From JBAYJT01 sp041664965 (lineage in GTDB: Bacteria > Pseudomonadota > Gammaproteobacteria > UBA9339), in NCBI GenBank assembly GCA_041664965.1, contig JBAYJT010000021.1:1-27911 (forward strand): a stretch of 27,911 bases of DNA, read 5' to 3'. The translations under genes and the position numbers were made by a program. Within the stretch, counting starts at the first letter, position 1. Each line of letters opens with the position of its first letter. The notes beneath the pieces were generated by a model. It did not search any database. It was given only the letters and a program-made list of their open reading frames with translations, and was not told the origin of the DNA. This document shows, in pieces, positions 6,551 through 14,835 of the stretch.

Positions 6551-7795
6551 TTAAATTTTGCCTTTTAAATAATCCAAAAATTGTGAGAAGAATCCTCCTT
6601 GAGCATTATCTTTCAATGCAACTAAGGATCTAGTGATAACTTCTTTGCCATCTAAAGTGATTTTTATCGTGCCTAAAACATCGCCTTTTCTAATTGGAGC
6701 ATGAATGGGTTTAATTAAGCTTACGTTGATTTTAATGTTTTTATATTGCCCATGCGGGGTAGTTACATACAAATCTTCTGTAAGTCCAATTGGTATGGTT
6801 CTTTCTTTCCCAGCGCGTACTTTGGGATTAAGTAAAGCTGTATTGGCATTATAAAGTTTATGTGACTCGAAAAACCTAAAGCCGTAGTTGAGCAGAGATT
6901 CCGAGTAAGCAGCTCGCATTTTATCGCTTGGAGCTCCCAGGATAACAGCGATGAAACGTGTACCGTCACGTTCTGCAGAAGCGGTTAAGCAGTAGCCAGC
7001 TTCCTCGGTATGTCCAGTTTTCATGCCGTCTACAGACGGGTCGCGCCAGAGTAAGCGATTGCGATTGGGTTGTTTGATGCCATTATAAACAATCCATTTA
7101 GATTTAAACCAAGGATAGTATTCAGGGAAATTATAAATCCAAGCGCGCGCCAACGTGGCCATATCACGAGCAGAACTATAATGACCGGCGGCTGGTAGAC
7201 CATTGCTATCGACGAAATGCGAATTGTTCATGCCTAAAATGGCAGCGGTTTGATTCATTAAATCAGCAAAAGAATCTTCAGTTCCGGCTAAAAATTCTGC
7301 CATAGCGACCGTTGCGTCGTTGCCAGAGGCGATGATAATTCCATCGATCATTTGTTGTACTGGTATAGTAGAGCCTACTTTTGCAAACATGCGCGAGCCG
7401 CCTGTGCGCCAAGCTTTTTCACTGATCGGTACGGCATCGGTAAATTTAATTTTGCCGTTTTTTAAAGAATCAGCCACTAGATAAAGCGACATGATTTTGG
7501 TCATGCTAGCAGGAGGCAAGCGATCGTCTGGGTTTTTTGCTGCAACAACAGTGTTACTTTTTGCATCGACCAAAATGTAAGCTTTTACATTTAAATCAGG
7601 AGCTGCTGGAATGAGCGTTGGTACAGCGCTGGTGCTGGGACGCATTGCGTTTATTGGTTGAGTTTGTGCAGTAGGCTGCGGCGCCGCGATCGGGGCTTGA
7701 GGTGCTGGCGCGTTTGCGGCATTGGCTTGGTAACTGCAAATTACAGCTACAATGCCGATTAAAAATAAAGCTATTTTTTTGTTAATTTTAAACAT
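6551..7795 (-). CDS. dacA: D-alanyl-D-alanine carboxypeptidase (PBP5/6 family)
   Basis: A periplasmic low-molecular-weight penicillin-binding protein that removes the terminal D-Ala of peptidoglycan pentapeptides. Of 414 residues, 1-26 are a signal peptide ending ANA, followed by an Ala/Pro/Gln-rich linker to about 65. The active-site motifs are all there: SMTK (S97 nucleophile, K100), SGN (157-159) and KTG (259-261). The C-terminal beta domain is followed by GGFFSQFLDYLKGKI, the expected amphipathic membrane anchor. The start codon lies only 14 bases downstream of a copy of the dispersed upstream element, so transcription must begin inside or before that element. Confidence 0.95.
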   Translation of the reverse strand: MFKINKKIALFLIGIVAVICSYQANAANAPAPQAPIAAPQPTAQTQPINAMRPSTSAVPTLIPAAPDLNVKAYILVDAKSNTVVAAKNPDDRLPPASMTKIMSLYLVADSLKNGKIKFTDAVPISEKAWRTGGSRMFAKVGSTIPVQQMIDGIIIASGNDATVAMAEFLAGTEDSFADLMNQTAAILGMNNSHFVDSNGLPAAGHYSSARDMATLARAWIYNFPEYYPWFKSKWIVYNGIKQPNRNRLLWRDPSVDGMKTGHTEEAGYCLTASAERDGTRFIAVILGAPSDKMRAAYSESLLNYGFRFFESHKLYNANTALLNPKVRAGKERTIPIGLTEDLYVTTPHGQYKNIKINVSLIKPIHAPIRKGDVLGTIKITLDGKEVITRSLVALKDNAQGGFFSQFLDYLKGKI

Positions 7796-7809
7796 AATGA
7801 AACACCATT

Positions 7810-7860
7810 AAAAAACATGTCTATAAGAATTCTTTATAAATCAACGTGTTGCGCTTTAAA
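7810..7860 (-). repeat. Dispersed upstream element, copy 1 (before dacA)
   Basis: Read on the dacA strand: TTTAAAGCGCAACACGTTG, then ATTTATAAAGAATTC, then TTATAGACATGTTTTTT. It contains the small dyad CAACacGTTG and ends 14 bases before the dacA start codon. Five related copies occur in the window, all upstream of genes and all in the same orientation relative to the gene. Confidence 0.8.
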
Positions 7861-7945
7861 GTGAGAAACTCGCATAATTTGCAACTTAATCGGGGCAGTT
7901 TAGCGCGAAAATCTTGTTCGTACAATACTGTGGTTATGTTTACGA

Positions 7946-9037
7946 CTATTTAGGTTTAGGTTCTGTTACCCCTGAAGTTGGTGCGGGAGTTGTTGTTGCT
8001 GGTGGGTTTGTTTGTAATGATCGACGGAAAAAAGCGCTGCTATTTGCTAAGGTATCTACTCGGAGTTGTAGACCGGAAAATTGTTGTTGTAGTGTTTCAC
8101 GGGCTTCGCGCTCGTTTTTAAGTTGTTCTTCCAACGCAGGGACCTTTTCAGCTGATGCGCTAGTTATGGAAAGTTTTTTTTCTAGAACAGTGATTTTGGA
8201 TTTTAAATCTTCAATTTCTTGTTGAGCATCTGAAAGTTTTTTCTCTGCAGTTGCACGAGTAGCTTGTTCTTGGGCGAGTTGTTTGTCTAATCTTTGAATG
8301 TTTTGGTTAGCAATAAAGCCAGTTAATGCACCATAATAACCAACAGAACTATCGGCAATCTTATAATGGTAATGTTCAAAATTAAATAGGGATACTGATC
8401 TTGCTATGTGGCATTCTTTCTTTACATCTTGATCATTGAGCGTTTGTTGAATCTTTTGCTGTAGTTGTATGACAATATCGTTCACATCAGTAATATTGAT
8501 ATCGTGAGCAAGATGGATATTTAAAACAAATCTATATGTAGAATCAGTTGGTAAGGCATATTTTATTTCTATGTGACATGCTTCGTTATCAAAACGGAAA
8601 GGGGGAGTAAAAGTGGGCTTGATAAAAAAATTAATATTTACGCCTATTTCTAATAGAGGGCAATCAATACTATCAATTTTAAAAGTACGGATATTCGATG
8701 GTATAGAAGACGTTGAGGGAAGATTAATGAAAGATGCTGGTATATTATGTGCAGCTACAACACCGTGATATTCAACTAGATTGCCTTTCTCGTTTGTTTC
8801 TTTTTTTATTCCCAGTTGCGGTAATCCACCTGGTTGTACACCAAAAAGCTTTTCGAGGAAAGCTTTAGTGAAACCGGAATTAAGGTTTAACCCCATGTTG
8901 TATTTAATGTTAGTTTTTGTCCTTTGGCCATTGAGGTCATAGTGTTCAAATTTGCACATTTGGGGTTGGCCTTTCGGTGTTAGGTATGTTGTATGTTGAT
9001 ATTGTACAAGTATCTCGTTCTGATTCGGATTAAACAT
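7946..9037 (-). CDS. Unknown protein with C-terminal coiled coil
   Basis: I do not recognise a family. The ATG at 9037 has GAGGAG five bases upstream. The 363-residue protein has no signal peptide or membrane helix. Residues 1-225 look like a globular beta-rich domain (many alternating hydrophobic strands); about 230-330 form a long coiled coil rich in Gln, Glu, Lys and Arg with clear heptads (for example QEQATRATAEKKLSDAQQE); the last 30 residues are Pro/Thr-rich. Globular head plus coiled coil is common among structural or secreted proteins of intracellular bacteria, but no function can be assigned. It follows the permease gene by 30 bases on the same strand. Confidence 0.75.
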   Translation of the reverse strand: MFNPNQNEILVQYQHTTYLTPKGQPQMCKFEHYDLNGQRTKTNIKYNMGLNLNSGFTKAFLEKLFGVQPGGLPQLGIKKETNEKGNLVEYHGVVAAHNIPASFINLPSTSSIPSNIRTFKIDSIDCPLLEIGVNINFFIKPTFTPPFRFDNEACHIEIKYALPTDSTYRFVLNIHLAHDINITDVNDIVIQLQQKIQQTLNDQDVKKECHIARSVSLFNFEHYHYKIADSSVGYYGALTGFIANQNIQRLDKQLAQEQATRATAEKKLSDAQQEIEDLKSKITVLEKKLSITSASAEKVPALEEQLKNEREARETLQQQFSGLQLRVDTLANSSAFFRRSLQTNPPATTTPAPTSGVTEPKPK

Positions 9038-9067
9038 AATGACTCCTCAAAGATTAGTACTGAGCTT

Positions 9068-10159
9068 CTAAATTAGCCAATTAAATAAATAGCCAACTAT
9101 AACAATCCCAAGCGTTACTACGCCTAAGAATATGTAAATAAGCTGAACTTTTAAAACTTTGCGCAAAATCAGCATTTCAGGCAAAGATAAGGCGATTACT
9201 GACATCATAAAGGCTAAGACCGTACCAATGGCAGCGCCTTTGCCAATAAGAGCTTCGACTACAGGAACTATGCCGGCCGCGTTGGAATATAATGGGATGC
9301 CAAGCAAAACGGCTAAAGGCACTGACCACCAGGAGTGTGCGCCCATGATTAAAGAAAAAAAGCTTTCTGGTACATAGCCGTGAATAATGGCGCCAAGGGC
9401 GATTCCTAGTAACACATAGAACCAAATTTTAGCAAAAATATCTTCTACTGCCAGTTTGGCAAATACGATGCGTTCTCGCCAAGTTAGTGTTGGTGCGCTA
9501 TCGTCGCTAGCGGTATTGCGTACTTTTTTGACCCAGTTTTCCAGATATTTTTCTGGATGTGTTTTACCGATGATAAACCCAGCAATAATAGCAACGCTTA
9601 GTCCAGTAACTAAATAAAGAGCAGCAATCTTCCAACCCAAAAGGCCATAAAGCAGCACTAAAGCTATTTCATTGACCATGGGAGCTGAAATTAAAAAGGA
9701 AAAAGTTACACCAATAGGGATGCCGGCGGTAAGAAAGCCGATAAACAGTGGAACAGCAGAGCAGGAGCAAAATGGCGTAATAATGCCAAGACAAGCGGCC
9801 AGTATATTTCCAATAAATTCGCTTTTACCGGCCAAGATTTGACGCGTTTTTTCAGGAGTAATGAAGGATCGAAGTAAGCCAACAGCATATACCACCAAGG
9901 CAAGCAGCATAAAGACTTTCGGCGTATCGTAGAAGAAAAATTCCAAAGTTGAACCTAGGCGGGAATTGGCTTGGATTGGCAGCAAAGTATAAGTTATAAA
10001 AGTAGAAAATTGCTGTAGGTGTGTGTAAACAAGCCACCATAAAATTAAAGCGGCTAGATGAGAGCAGATAATTTTGATAGGAGATAACTTTTTCTTGCTA
10101 ATTTTGCTAGGTTTAAGCACTTTTTGGCATTGACAAGGGCAGGGTGGTTTTTTTTTCAT
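9068..10159 (-). CDS. PF03773-type permease (ArsP/YraQ family)
   Basis: A polytopic inner-membrane protein of 363 residues with about eight to ten hydrophobic segments. The signature ITPFCSCSAVPLFIGFLTAG and the matched segment SNAAGIVPVVEALI in the second half identify the PF03773 permease family, which includes ArsP, an exporter of methylated and aromatic arsenicals; most members have unknown substrates. The cytoplasmic N-terminus carries CPCQC (C7, C9, C11), a possible metal or thiol-reactive site. It begins two bases after the cysteine/cystathionine synthase, so the two are almost certainly co-translated, hinting at a thiol- or metalloid-related substrate. That link is an inference. Confidence 0.85.
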   Translation of the reverse strand: MKKKPPCPCQCQKVLKPSKISKKKLSPIKIICSHLAALILWWLVYTHLQQFSTFITYTLLPIQANSRLGSTLEFFFYDTPKVFMLLALVVYAVGLLRSFITPEKTRQILAGKSEFIGNILAACLGIITPFCSCSAVPLFIGFLTAGIPIGVTFSFLISAPMVNEIALVLLYGLLGWKIAALYLVTGLSVAIIAGFIIGKTHPEKYLENWVKKVRNTASDDSAPTLTWRERIVFAKLAVEDIFAKIWFYVLLGIALGAIIHGYVPESFFSLIMGAHSWWSVPLAVLLGIPLYSNAAGIVPVVEALIGKGAAIGTVLAFMMSVIALSLPEMLILRKVLKVQLIYIFLGVVTLGIVIVGYLFNWLI

Positions 10160-10161
10160 GT

Positions 10162-11142
10162 TTAAATTAAATCTAAAAGATCGTGCTCTTTAAGCCAGTC
10201 TTTGTTGCATATTTTGGATAAATATTTAGAACCTCCATCATAAACAAAAGTTACAACGCGCTTTGGTTCGGTTTGTTTTTGGCAATAACGAAGAGCAGCG
10301 GCGAGTACTGTTCCAGAAGAAGTTCCAGCTAGAATTGATTCCTTTTTGAGTAAAGTAAAAAGAGCGGCAAAAGCTTCTTTGTCGGGTATAGTTACAACTT
10401 CGTCAACGACGCTCAAATCGCAAGTATTTGGGATAATATCAGCGCCGATTCCTTCCACTAACCATTCGGTAGATCTAATCAGTTCATGCGTTTCAAAATA
10501 ATGCTGTAAAATCGATCCGGCTGGATCAGCTAAGATAATTTTAGTGGAAGGAGAATGGCGGCGCATGAAGCGGCCAATTCCAGTCATATGTCCGCCTGTA
10601 CCAACTGCTCCAATAACGGCATCTACTTTTCCGGACATGCCTTGCCAGAGTTCAGGAGCTAAGGTTTGTTCATAGGCTTCAGGATTTGCGGGGTTATTGA
10701 ATTGATCCAGGAAGCAGGAATTTGGGGTTTCTTTGGCAATACTGGCAGCTAAAGTGCGGTAATATTCTGGGTGCGTATAGTCATAAATGTGCTGCGTTAC
10801 GGTGGTTTTTGCCCCAAGCATGTGTAGGCAGCCGAGTTTTTCTTGGCTTATTTTATCGTGTACGACAAAGTGCATTTTGTAACCGCGCAAAATAGCTGCA
10901 TGAGCTAAAGCTAGGGTAGTATTGCCTGAAGAGGCTTCGATGATAGTATCGCCTGGTTTGATTTTTCCTTCTTTTTCGGCTATGTCGATCATGTGGCCAG
11001 CCATACGATCTTTCAGCGAACCGCTTAAATTCATGCATTCCATTTTTACAAATAATTGGCATGGTCCTGTTTGAAGATTTTTTAATTCAATAAGTGGTGT
11101 GTTGCCGATGAGAGAAGATATGGAATTTGATTTTATGGTCAT
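10162..11142 (-). CDS. Cysteine synthase / cystathionine beta-synthase family enzyme
   Basis: A PLP fold-type II enzyme of 326 residues that performs beta-replacement on serine or O-acetylserine. The PLP lysine is K44 in MNLSGSLKDR, the phosphate-binding loop is EASSGNTT (69-76), and GAVGTGGHMTGIGR is the second glycine loop. The region EGIGADIIPNTCD and the ending VVTFVYDGGSKYLSKICN resemble the catalytic core of cystathionine beta-synthase more than CysK; the regulatory CBS-domain pair of the eukaryotic enzyme is absent. I cannot decide between cysteine synthase and cystathionine beta-synthase from sequence alone. It heads an apparent operon with the PF03773 permease and the coiled-coil protein. 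A dispersed upstream element lies 125 bases before it. Confidence 0.85.
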   Translation of the reverse strand: MTIKSNSISSLIGNTPLIELKNLQTGPCQLFVKMECMNLSGSLKDRMAGHMIDIAEKEGKIKPGDTIIEASSGNTTLALAHAAILRGYKMHFVVHDKISQEKLGCLHMLGAKTTVTQHIYDYTHPEYYRTLAASIAKETPNSCFLDQFNNPANPEAYEQTLAPELWQGMSGKVDAVIGAVGTGGHMTGIGRFMRRHSPSTKIILADPAGSILQHYFETHELIRSTEWLVEGIGADIIPNTCDLSVVDEVVTIPDKEAFAALFTLLKKESILAGTSSGTVLAAALRYCQKQTEPKRVVTFVYDGGSKYLSKICNKDWLKEHDLLDLI

Positions 11143-11157
11143 AAAATGTGTTGGTGA

Positions 11158-11265
11158 TTAATTATGAACGATGAATTATAAATTATAAATTTGCACGATT
11201 TATAAAATCGTAGGCATGAACATATTCCTAAATTCATCATTCATAATTTATAATTCATAATTATT
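11158..11265. repeat. AT-rich imperfect inverted repeat
   Basis: The left arm (11158-11192) and right arm (11229-11265) share inverted TAATTATG and AATTATAAATTAT blocks with an indel between them. A perfect small hairpin ACGATTT-ATA-AAATCGT (11195-11211) sits in the middle. This may be a degenerate MITE-like insertion or just an AT-rich cruciform; no target-site duplication is obvious. Confidence 0.4.
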
Positions 11266-11267
11266 AC

Positions 11268-11319
11268 AAAAAACATGTCTACGCGTTTTCCTTATAAATC
11301 AATAAGTTGCATTTTTAAC
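11268..11319 (-). repeat. Dispersed upstream element, copy 2 (before cysteine synthase)
   Basis: Read on the gene strand: GTTAAAAATGCAACTTATTG, ATTTATAAGGAAAACGCG, TAGACATGTTTTTTGT. It lies 125 bases upstream of the start at 11142, with the AT-rich inverted repeat in between. Confidence 0.8.
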
Positions 11320-11379
11320 TTGAGTTTTGATTAATTAACCCGCCCACCCACCCATTTTAACCATCCAAAAATCCTTTAA

Positions 11380-11404
11380 CAATACCGTGAAAAATACGGT
11401 ATTG
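11380..11404 (+). promoter_or_regulatory. Nine-pair hairpin overlapping the lysS -35 region
   Basis: CAATACCGT (11380-11388) and ACGGTATTG (11396-11404) form a perfect inverted repeat with the loop GAAAAAT. Its right arm overlaps the proposed -35 (TTGCGC, 11402-11407) of lysS. It could be an operator or the remnant of an upstream terminator. Confidence 0.4.
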
Positions 11405-11430
11405 CGCGGATGCTGTTTTGTTCTTACAAT
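11402..11430 (+). promoter_or_regulatory. Putative lysS promoter
   Basis: TTGCGC (11402-11407), 17-base spacer, TACAAT (11425-11430). The -10 is a five-of-six match and the spacing is ideal; the -35 matches only in its TTG. The lysS start is about 70 bases downstream. Confidence 0.5.
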
Positions 11431-11502
11431 GTAATTGGGCAGGGCGAGGGGTCCCCAAAAATTACCAGCTGAATTTAACATGATTTTAAAAAGAGAGCAA
11501 AA

Positions 11503-13023
11503 ATGAACGAACAAAATACAGAAATTTCGACAGAAGAATTAGATAGCAACGATCAAATTGCGCAACGACGAGCTAAGCTTACTCAAGCTCGTGAGAACGG
11601 TATTGCGTTTCCAAATGATTTTCGTCGAACTATTTGGGCGTTAGATTTATACAAAAGCTATAATGAGAAAACTGCAGAAGAGTTGGTTCAAGAACACATT
11701 ACCGCTAAAGTTGCCGGTCGCATAATGACGCGGCGCCTGATGGGAAAGGCGAGTTTTGTTCATATTCAAGACATGTCAGGGCGCATCCAGCTTTATTTAC
11801 GTCAGGATGATTTACCAGCGGAAATGTATGAAAGTTTTAAAGATTGGGATTTAGGCGACATCGTTGGCGCGGATGGCGTAGTTTTTAAAACCAAAACCGG
11901 TGAGTTGTCCGTTAAAGTCAGTAACATTCGTTTATTGACCAAGGCTCTTCGTCCCATGCCGGAAAAATTTCATGGCTTAACCGATCATGAAATGCGTTAC
12001 AGACAGCGCTATCTGGATCTTTTGGTTAATCCAGAAACTAGGCGTACTTTCCAGATTCGTTCGGCCTTAATTTCGGGAATTCGCAAGTTTTTAGTAGAAA
12101 GAGACTACATTGAAGTAGAAACACCTATGATGCAGGCTATCCCAGGTGGCGCTCTAGCTAAGCCTTTCGTTACCCATCACAATGCATTGGATATGAAATT
12201 ATATTTGCGTATTGCCCCGGAATTGGCGCTTAAAGAGCTTGTGGTTGGTGGAGTGGAAAGAGTATTTGAAATCAATCGCTGTTTTCGCAATGAAGGTATT
12301 TCAACTCGGCATAATCCGGAATTTACTACGTTAGAATTTTATCAAGCCTATGCTGACTTTCGTGACTTAATGAATTTAACGGAAGAGTTGCTTAGAACTT
12401 TAGCTTTGGAAATTTTTGGTGCAACGAAAATGACTTATCAAGGCACGGAATTTGACTTAGGCGATTCTATACCGCGCCTTACTATGCGTGAAGCAATAGT
12501 GAAGTTTCATTCGGAAATTCAGCTCTCTGATTTGGACGATTTAGTCAAAGCCAAACAAATTGCCGCAAAGCATAATATTCCAGTAGAAGCTAACTATGGT
12601 TTAGGCAAAATCCAAACAGAAATTTTTGAAAAATTAGTAGAGAAAAAGCTGCTTCAGCCAACGTTTATTACATCGCATCCCCTTGAAATTTCTCCACTTG
12701 CGCGCAAAAATGATCAAAATCCATTTTATGTTGATCGTTTCGAGTTTTATGTTGGTGGACAAGAAATCGCCAATGGATTTTCGGAGTTGAACGATCCGGA
12801 AGATCAATCTGAGCGCTTCCGCAAACAAGCTAATGATTTGGAAGGTGGAGATGAAGAAGCTATGCATTACGACACAGATTACATCACAGCGTTGGAGCAT
12901 GGTTTGCCACCAACAGCAGGCGAGGGAATTGGCATTGATCGCTTAGCGATGCTCTTTACTGATTCTGCATCCATTCGTGACGTTATTTTATTTCCGCTTT
13001 TAAGACCGCGGGAAACGGAATAA
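11503..13023 (+). CDS. lysS: Lysyl-tRNA synthetase, class II
   Basis: Charges tRNA-Lys with lysine in the cytoplasm. At 506 residues it is the length of the E. coli enzyme (505). The N-terminal OB-fold anticodon-binding domain spans about 55-145 (VAGRIMTRRLMGKASFVHIQ). The class II catalytic core follows with motif 2 FEINRCFRNEGISTRHNPEF and motif 3 GIGIDRLAMLFTDSASIRDV, ending FPLLRP as usual. The ATG is preceded by AGAGAG at a normal distance. It is transcribed alone and divergently from the cysteine synthase operon. Confidence 0.97.
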   Translation: MNEQNTEISTEELDSNDQIAQRRAKLTQARENGIAFPNDFRRTIWALDLYKSYNEKTAEELVQEHITAKVAGRIMTRRLMGKASFVHIQDMSGRIQLYLRQDDLPAEMYESFKDWDLGDIVGADGVVFKTKTGELSVKVSNIRLLTKALRPMPEKFHGLTDHEMRYRQRYLDLLVNPETRRTFQIRSALISGIRKFLVERDYIEVETPMMQAIPGGALAKPFVTHHNALDMKLYLRIAPELALKELVVGGVERVFEINRCFRNEGISTRHNPEFTTLEFYQAYADFRDLMNLTEELLRTLALEIFGATKMTYQGTEFDLGDSIPRLTMREAIVKFHSEIQLSDLDDLVKAKQIAAKHNIPVEANYGLGKIQTEIFEKLVEKKLLQPTFITSHPLEISPLARKNDQNPFYVDRFEFYVGGQEIANGFSELNDPEDQSERFRKQANDLEGGDEEAMHYDTDYITALEHGLPPTAGEGIGIDRLAMLFTDSASIRDVILFPLLRPRETE

Positions 13024-13046
13024 TTGGTAAAAAATAAAGACGTTCT

Positions 13047-13102
13047 CACGCGAAACGCGTGATTCGCTTGGACTGGGCTACCATATTCCGCCCCGTTGGG
13101 GC
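13047..13102. terminator. Two adjacent hairpins between convergent genes
   Basis: CACGCG-AAA-CGCGTG (13047-13061) and GCCCC-GTT-GGGGC (13090-13102) are both perfect. They lie between the ends of lysS (plus) and the small charged protein (minus), where terminators are expected. Neither is followed by a good T-run, so Rho-independent function is uncertain. Confidence 0.4.
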
Positions 13103-13119
13103 TCTTGATTGTTAAACTA

Positions 13120-13452
13120 TTATTTCTCGGAAGTTTTTTTCTTAGGTTTTTCTGCTTTTTCTTCTTTGGCAGTTTCGCTGTCTTTTTTCCCAGCTTTTGG
13201 CGTAACTAAAATATTGCACAGCGATCCAAGAGCTGCGCCAATTTTATCTATTTCTTTGGTTTCTGCGGCTTTCAATTCTTGCAGTTTTTTAAGAGATTCT
13301 GTGATTTCTGAAAGATGGAATCCAGTAGGATTATCTTTCATTTCGGCAGGAATTTGCACTTCTGACCCCAAAAATGATTTCACATTACCAATGATTTCTT
13401 GCAAATTAAATTTGCTAACTAAATCGCCTAATTTGTCAGGTGTATCTGCCAT
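13120..13452 (-). CDS. Small charged protein of unknown function
   Basis: Protein of 110 residues, not recognised. The start is well supported by AAGGAG seven bases before the ATG. The first 85 residues are likely helical and amphipathic; the last 25 are almost entirely Lys, Glu, Ala, Ser and Pro (KKDSETAKEEKAEKPKKK), a disordered charged tail. Size and pattern are loosely like phasin or nucleoid-associated small proteins, but nothing specific supports either. It has no signal peptide. It lies downstream of lpxK on the same strand, but a terminator at 13534-13561 separates them. Confidence 0.7.
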   Translation of the reverse strand: MADTPDKLGDLVSKFNLQEIIGNVKSFLGSEVQIPAEMKDNPTGFHLSEITESLKKLQELKAAETKEIDKIGAALGSLCNILVTPKAGKKDSETAKEEKAEKPKKKTSEK

Positions 13453-13533
13453 GTTAAGACTCCTTCTGAAGTTAATAAAATCTAATTATATCATAGAATT
13501 AGCTAAACTTATAAATTTGTTTTTTTGGAGTCG

Positions 13534-13561
13534 AAAAAACACGGTATTTCGTGATTTTTTT
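13534..13561 (-). terminator. Bidirectional terminator after lpxK
   Basis: AAAAAA-CACG-GTATTT-CGTG-A-TTTTTTT: a short GC stem extended by A/T tracts on both sides, readable in either direction. It lies about 80 bases past the lpxK stop on the minus strand and before the 110-residue gene. Confidence 0.6.
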
Positions 13562-13640
13562 GCGAGCGTATAATTTGCTACTTTGGGTCTTAAAATTATG
13601 GCTGCGGATAGTGGCAGGCTAAAATAGAGCCTGTATATTA

Positions 13641-14633
13641 CTACACGTTGTGGAGCTTTCGGAGTTTCTCGAGCAAAAGCTCGATGAATCTATCTTCCAA
13701 CTTGGCTTCAACTGGCACAGTAAAACATTTTTTAGCAATATTTTTTGGCAAATTTTGGCATTTTACATCATCTTTTTCTGTCATAAGTATTGGCTTTTCA
13801 TCTCCAAAATCTAAATCTTTTGCGCTAAACCAATGATGATCGGGAAAGGCGTGTGGTATAACGCTAAAGCCTAATTTACGGAGTGTGGAGAAAAAACGGT
13901 CAGGATTGCCAATGCCAGCGACGGCGTGTACGGTTTGTTTGGATAGGTTAGGTAAGTTTTGTGGTTCTAAACTCATGGAAAATTCGTTATTTTTAGCTTT
14001 GCCATTGCTAACTATAAAATCAACTTCTTTTAAGCGCGATGTGCTTTCGCGAAGAGGGCCGGCTGGCAAGAGAAAGCCATTACCGAGGCGTCTTTCGCCA
14101 TCTATAACTGCGATTTCGATATGGCGATCCAAAGCATAATGTTGCAGACCATCGTCACTTATAATTACATCACATTTATGTTTTTTAAGAAGTGTTTTTG
14201 CTGCTAATACGCGATCTTTGCTTACGATTATTGGGCAATGTAAGTGTTTAGCCAGAAGAAATGCTTCGTCACCGATTTCTTCAACAGTATTTTTTTTGCT
14301 AATTTCAATAAGATTTGTTGTGTATTTGGCTTTATAGCCACGCGTTATAACTGCGGGGTGAAAGTTTTTGCTAGCTAATAATTTAGCGAGAGCAATGACT
14401 AGAGGAGTTTTGCCAGTTCCTCCAACAGTGATGTTGCCGACAATTATGATCGGAATTGGAGATTTATAAGAATGAAAAATGTCTAGGCGGTAGAGTGTAC
14501 GTCGAATATAAATTATTAAACAATAGATCCAACTGAAAGGGAGCAATAAACAACTAAGCCAATTTGTTTGATACCAAAGAGTGGCTGGGAAGTTGGTTTG
14601 AAGAGAAGATGTTTTTTTTACTGCAGTTTTCAT
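13641..14633 (-). CDS. lpxK: Tetraacyldisaccharide 4'-kinase
   Basis: LpxK phosphorylates the 4' position of the lipid A disaccharide precursor at the inner membrane, the sixth step of the Raetz pathway. Length 330, as in E. coli (328). The P-loop is GNITVGGTGKTP (66-77), following a hydrophobic N-terminal helix (about 27-43). DDGLQHYAL and LPAGPLREST are family hallmarks, and PILMTEKDDVKC is the conserved C-terminal motif. In E. coli lpxK follows msbA; here no msbA is in the window. A dispersed upstream element and an 18-base perfect palindrome lie before the start codon. Confidence 0.95.
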   Translation of the reverse strand: MKTAVKKTSSLQTNFPATLWYQTNWLSCLLLPFSWIYCLIIYIRRTLYRLDIFHSYKSPIPIIIVGNITVGGTGKTPLVIALAKLLASKNFHPAVITRGYKAKYTTNLIEISKKNTVEEIGDEAFLLAKHLHCPIIVSKDRVLAAKTLLKKHKCDVIISDDGLQHYALDRHIEIAVIDGERRLGNGFLLPAGPLRESTSRLKEVDFIVSNGKAKNNEFSMSLEPQNLPNLSKQTVHAVAGIGNPDRFFSTLRKLGFSVIPHAFPDHHWFSAKDLDFGDEKPILMTEKDDVKCQNLPKNIAKKCFTVPVEAKLEDRFIELLLEKLRKLHNV

Positions 14634-14654
14634 AATTTTTTATAAAAATCTTTG

Positions 14655-14672
14655 TTTGGGTATATACCCAAA
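14655..14672. promoter_or_regulatory. Perfect 18-base palindrome upstream of lpxK
   Basis: TTTGGGTATATACCCAAA is fully self-complementary and lies 21 bases before the lpxK start. On the lpxK strand TTGTAC stands 15 bases before TATATA, so the palindrome may overlap a -10 box and act as an operator. That role is inferred. Confidence 0.4.
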
Positions 14673-14673
14673 A

Positions 14674-14744
14674 TTTGTCGTGTACAAAGGTAGAAAACAT
14701 GTCTATAATAATTCTTTATAAATCAACGCGTTGTATTTTTAAAA
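14674..14744 (-). repeat. Dispersed upstream element, copy 3 (before lpxK), long form
   Basis: On the lpxK strand: TTTTAAAAATACAACGCG, TTGATTTATAAAGAATTA, TTATAGACATGTTTTCT, then TTTGTACACGACAAA. The last 15 bases are identical to those after copy 6 and extend the element at its gene-proximal side. CAACGCGTTG is a perfect ten-base dyad. Confidence 0.8.
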
Positions 14745-14786
14745 TAGGTTCTAAAGCATTCTGCTAAAACACTAGATTCCAGTAAC

Positions 14787-14817
14787 AAAAAAGCCGAGAA
14801 AAACTCGGCTTTTTTTG
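14787..14817 (-). terminator. Bidirectional Rho-independent terminator
   Basis: AAAAAAGCCGAG, loop AAAAA, CTCGGCTTTTTTT. It lies 20 bases past the stop of the small lipoprotein (minus strand), which it most likely terminates. T-runs on both strands make it bidirectional. Confidence 0.85.
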
Positions 14818-14835
14818 CAAAAAACTTGAGATAAA

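Larger units (their letters stand above)
11143..11502. other. Divergent intergenic region between cysteine synthase and lysS
   Basis: This 360-base spacer separates two divergent genes. From left to right it holds an AT-rich imperfect inverted repeat, the dispersed element copy 2, a pyrimidine/purine-biased CCCACC run (11340-11355), a nine-pair hairpin and a likely lysS promoter. These are listed separately. No ORF in it looks real. Confidence 0.6.

Noticed and set aside
7914..8225. Plus-strand ORF of 103 codons opposite the coiled-coil gene
   Set aside because: Composition (Cys/Ser/Arg-rich) is an artefact of reading the coiled coil backwards; no ribosome site.
13109..13573. Plus-strand ORF of 154 codons over the small charged protein
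   Set aside because: It is antisense to the 110-residue gene, which has a strong ribosome site and natural composition. The plus-strand product is Phe/Ser-rich with no ribosome site and runs through a terminator.
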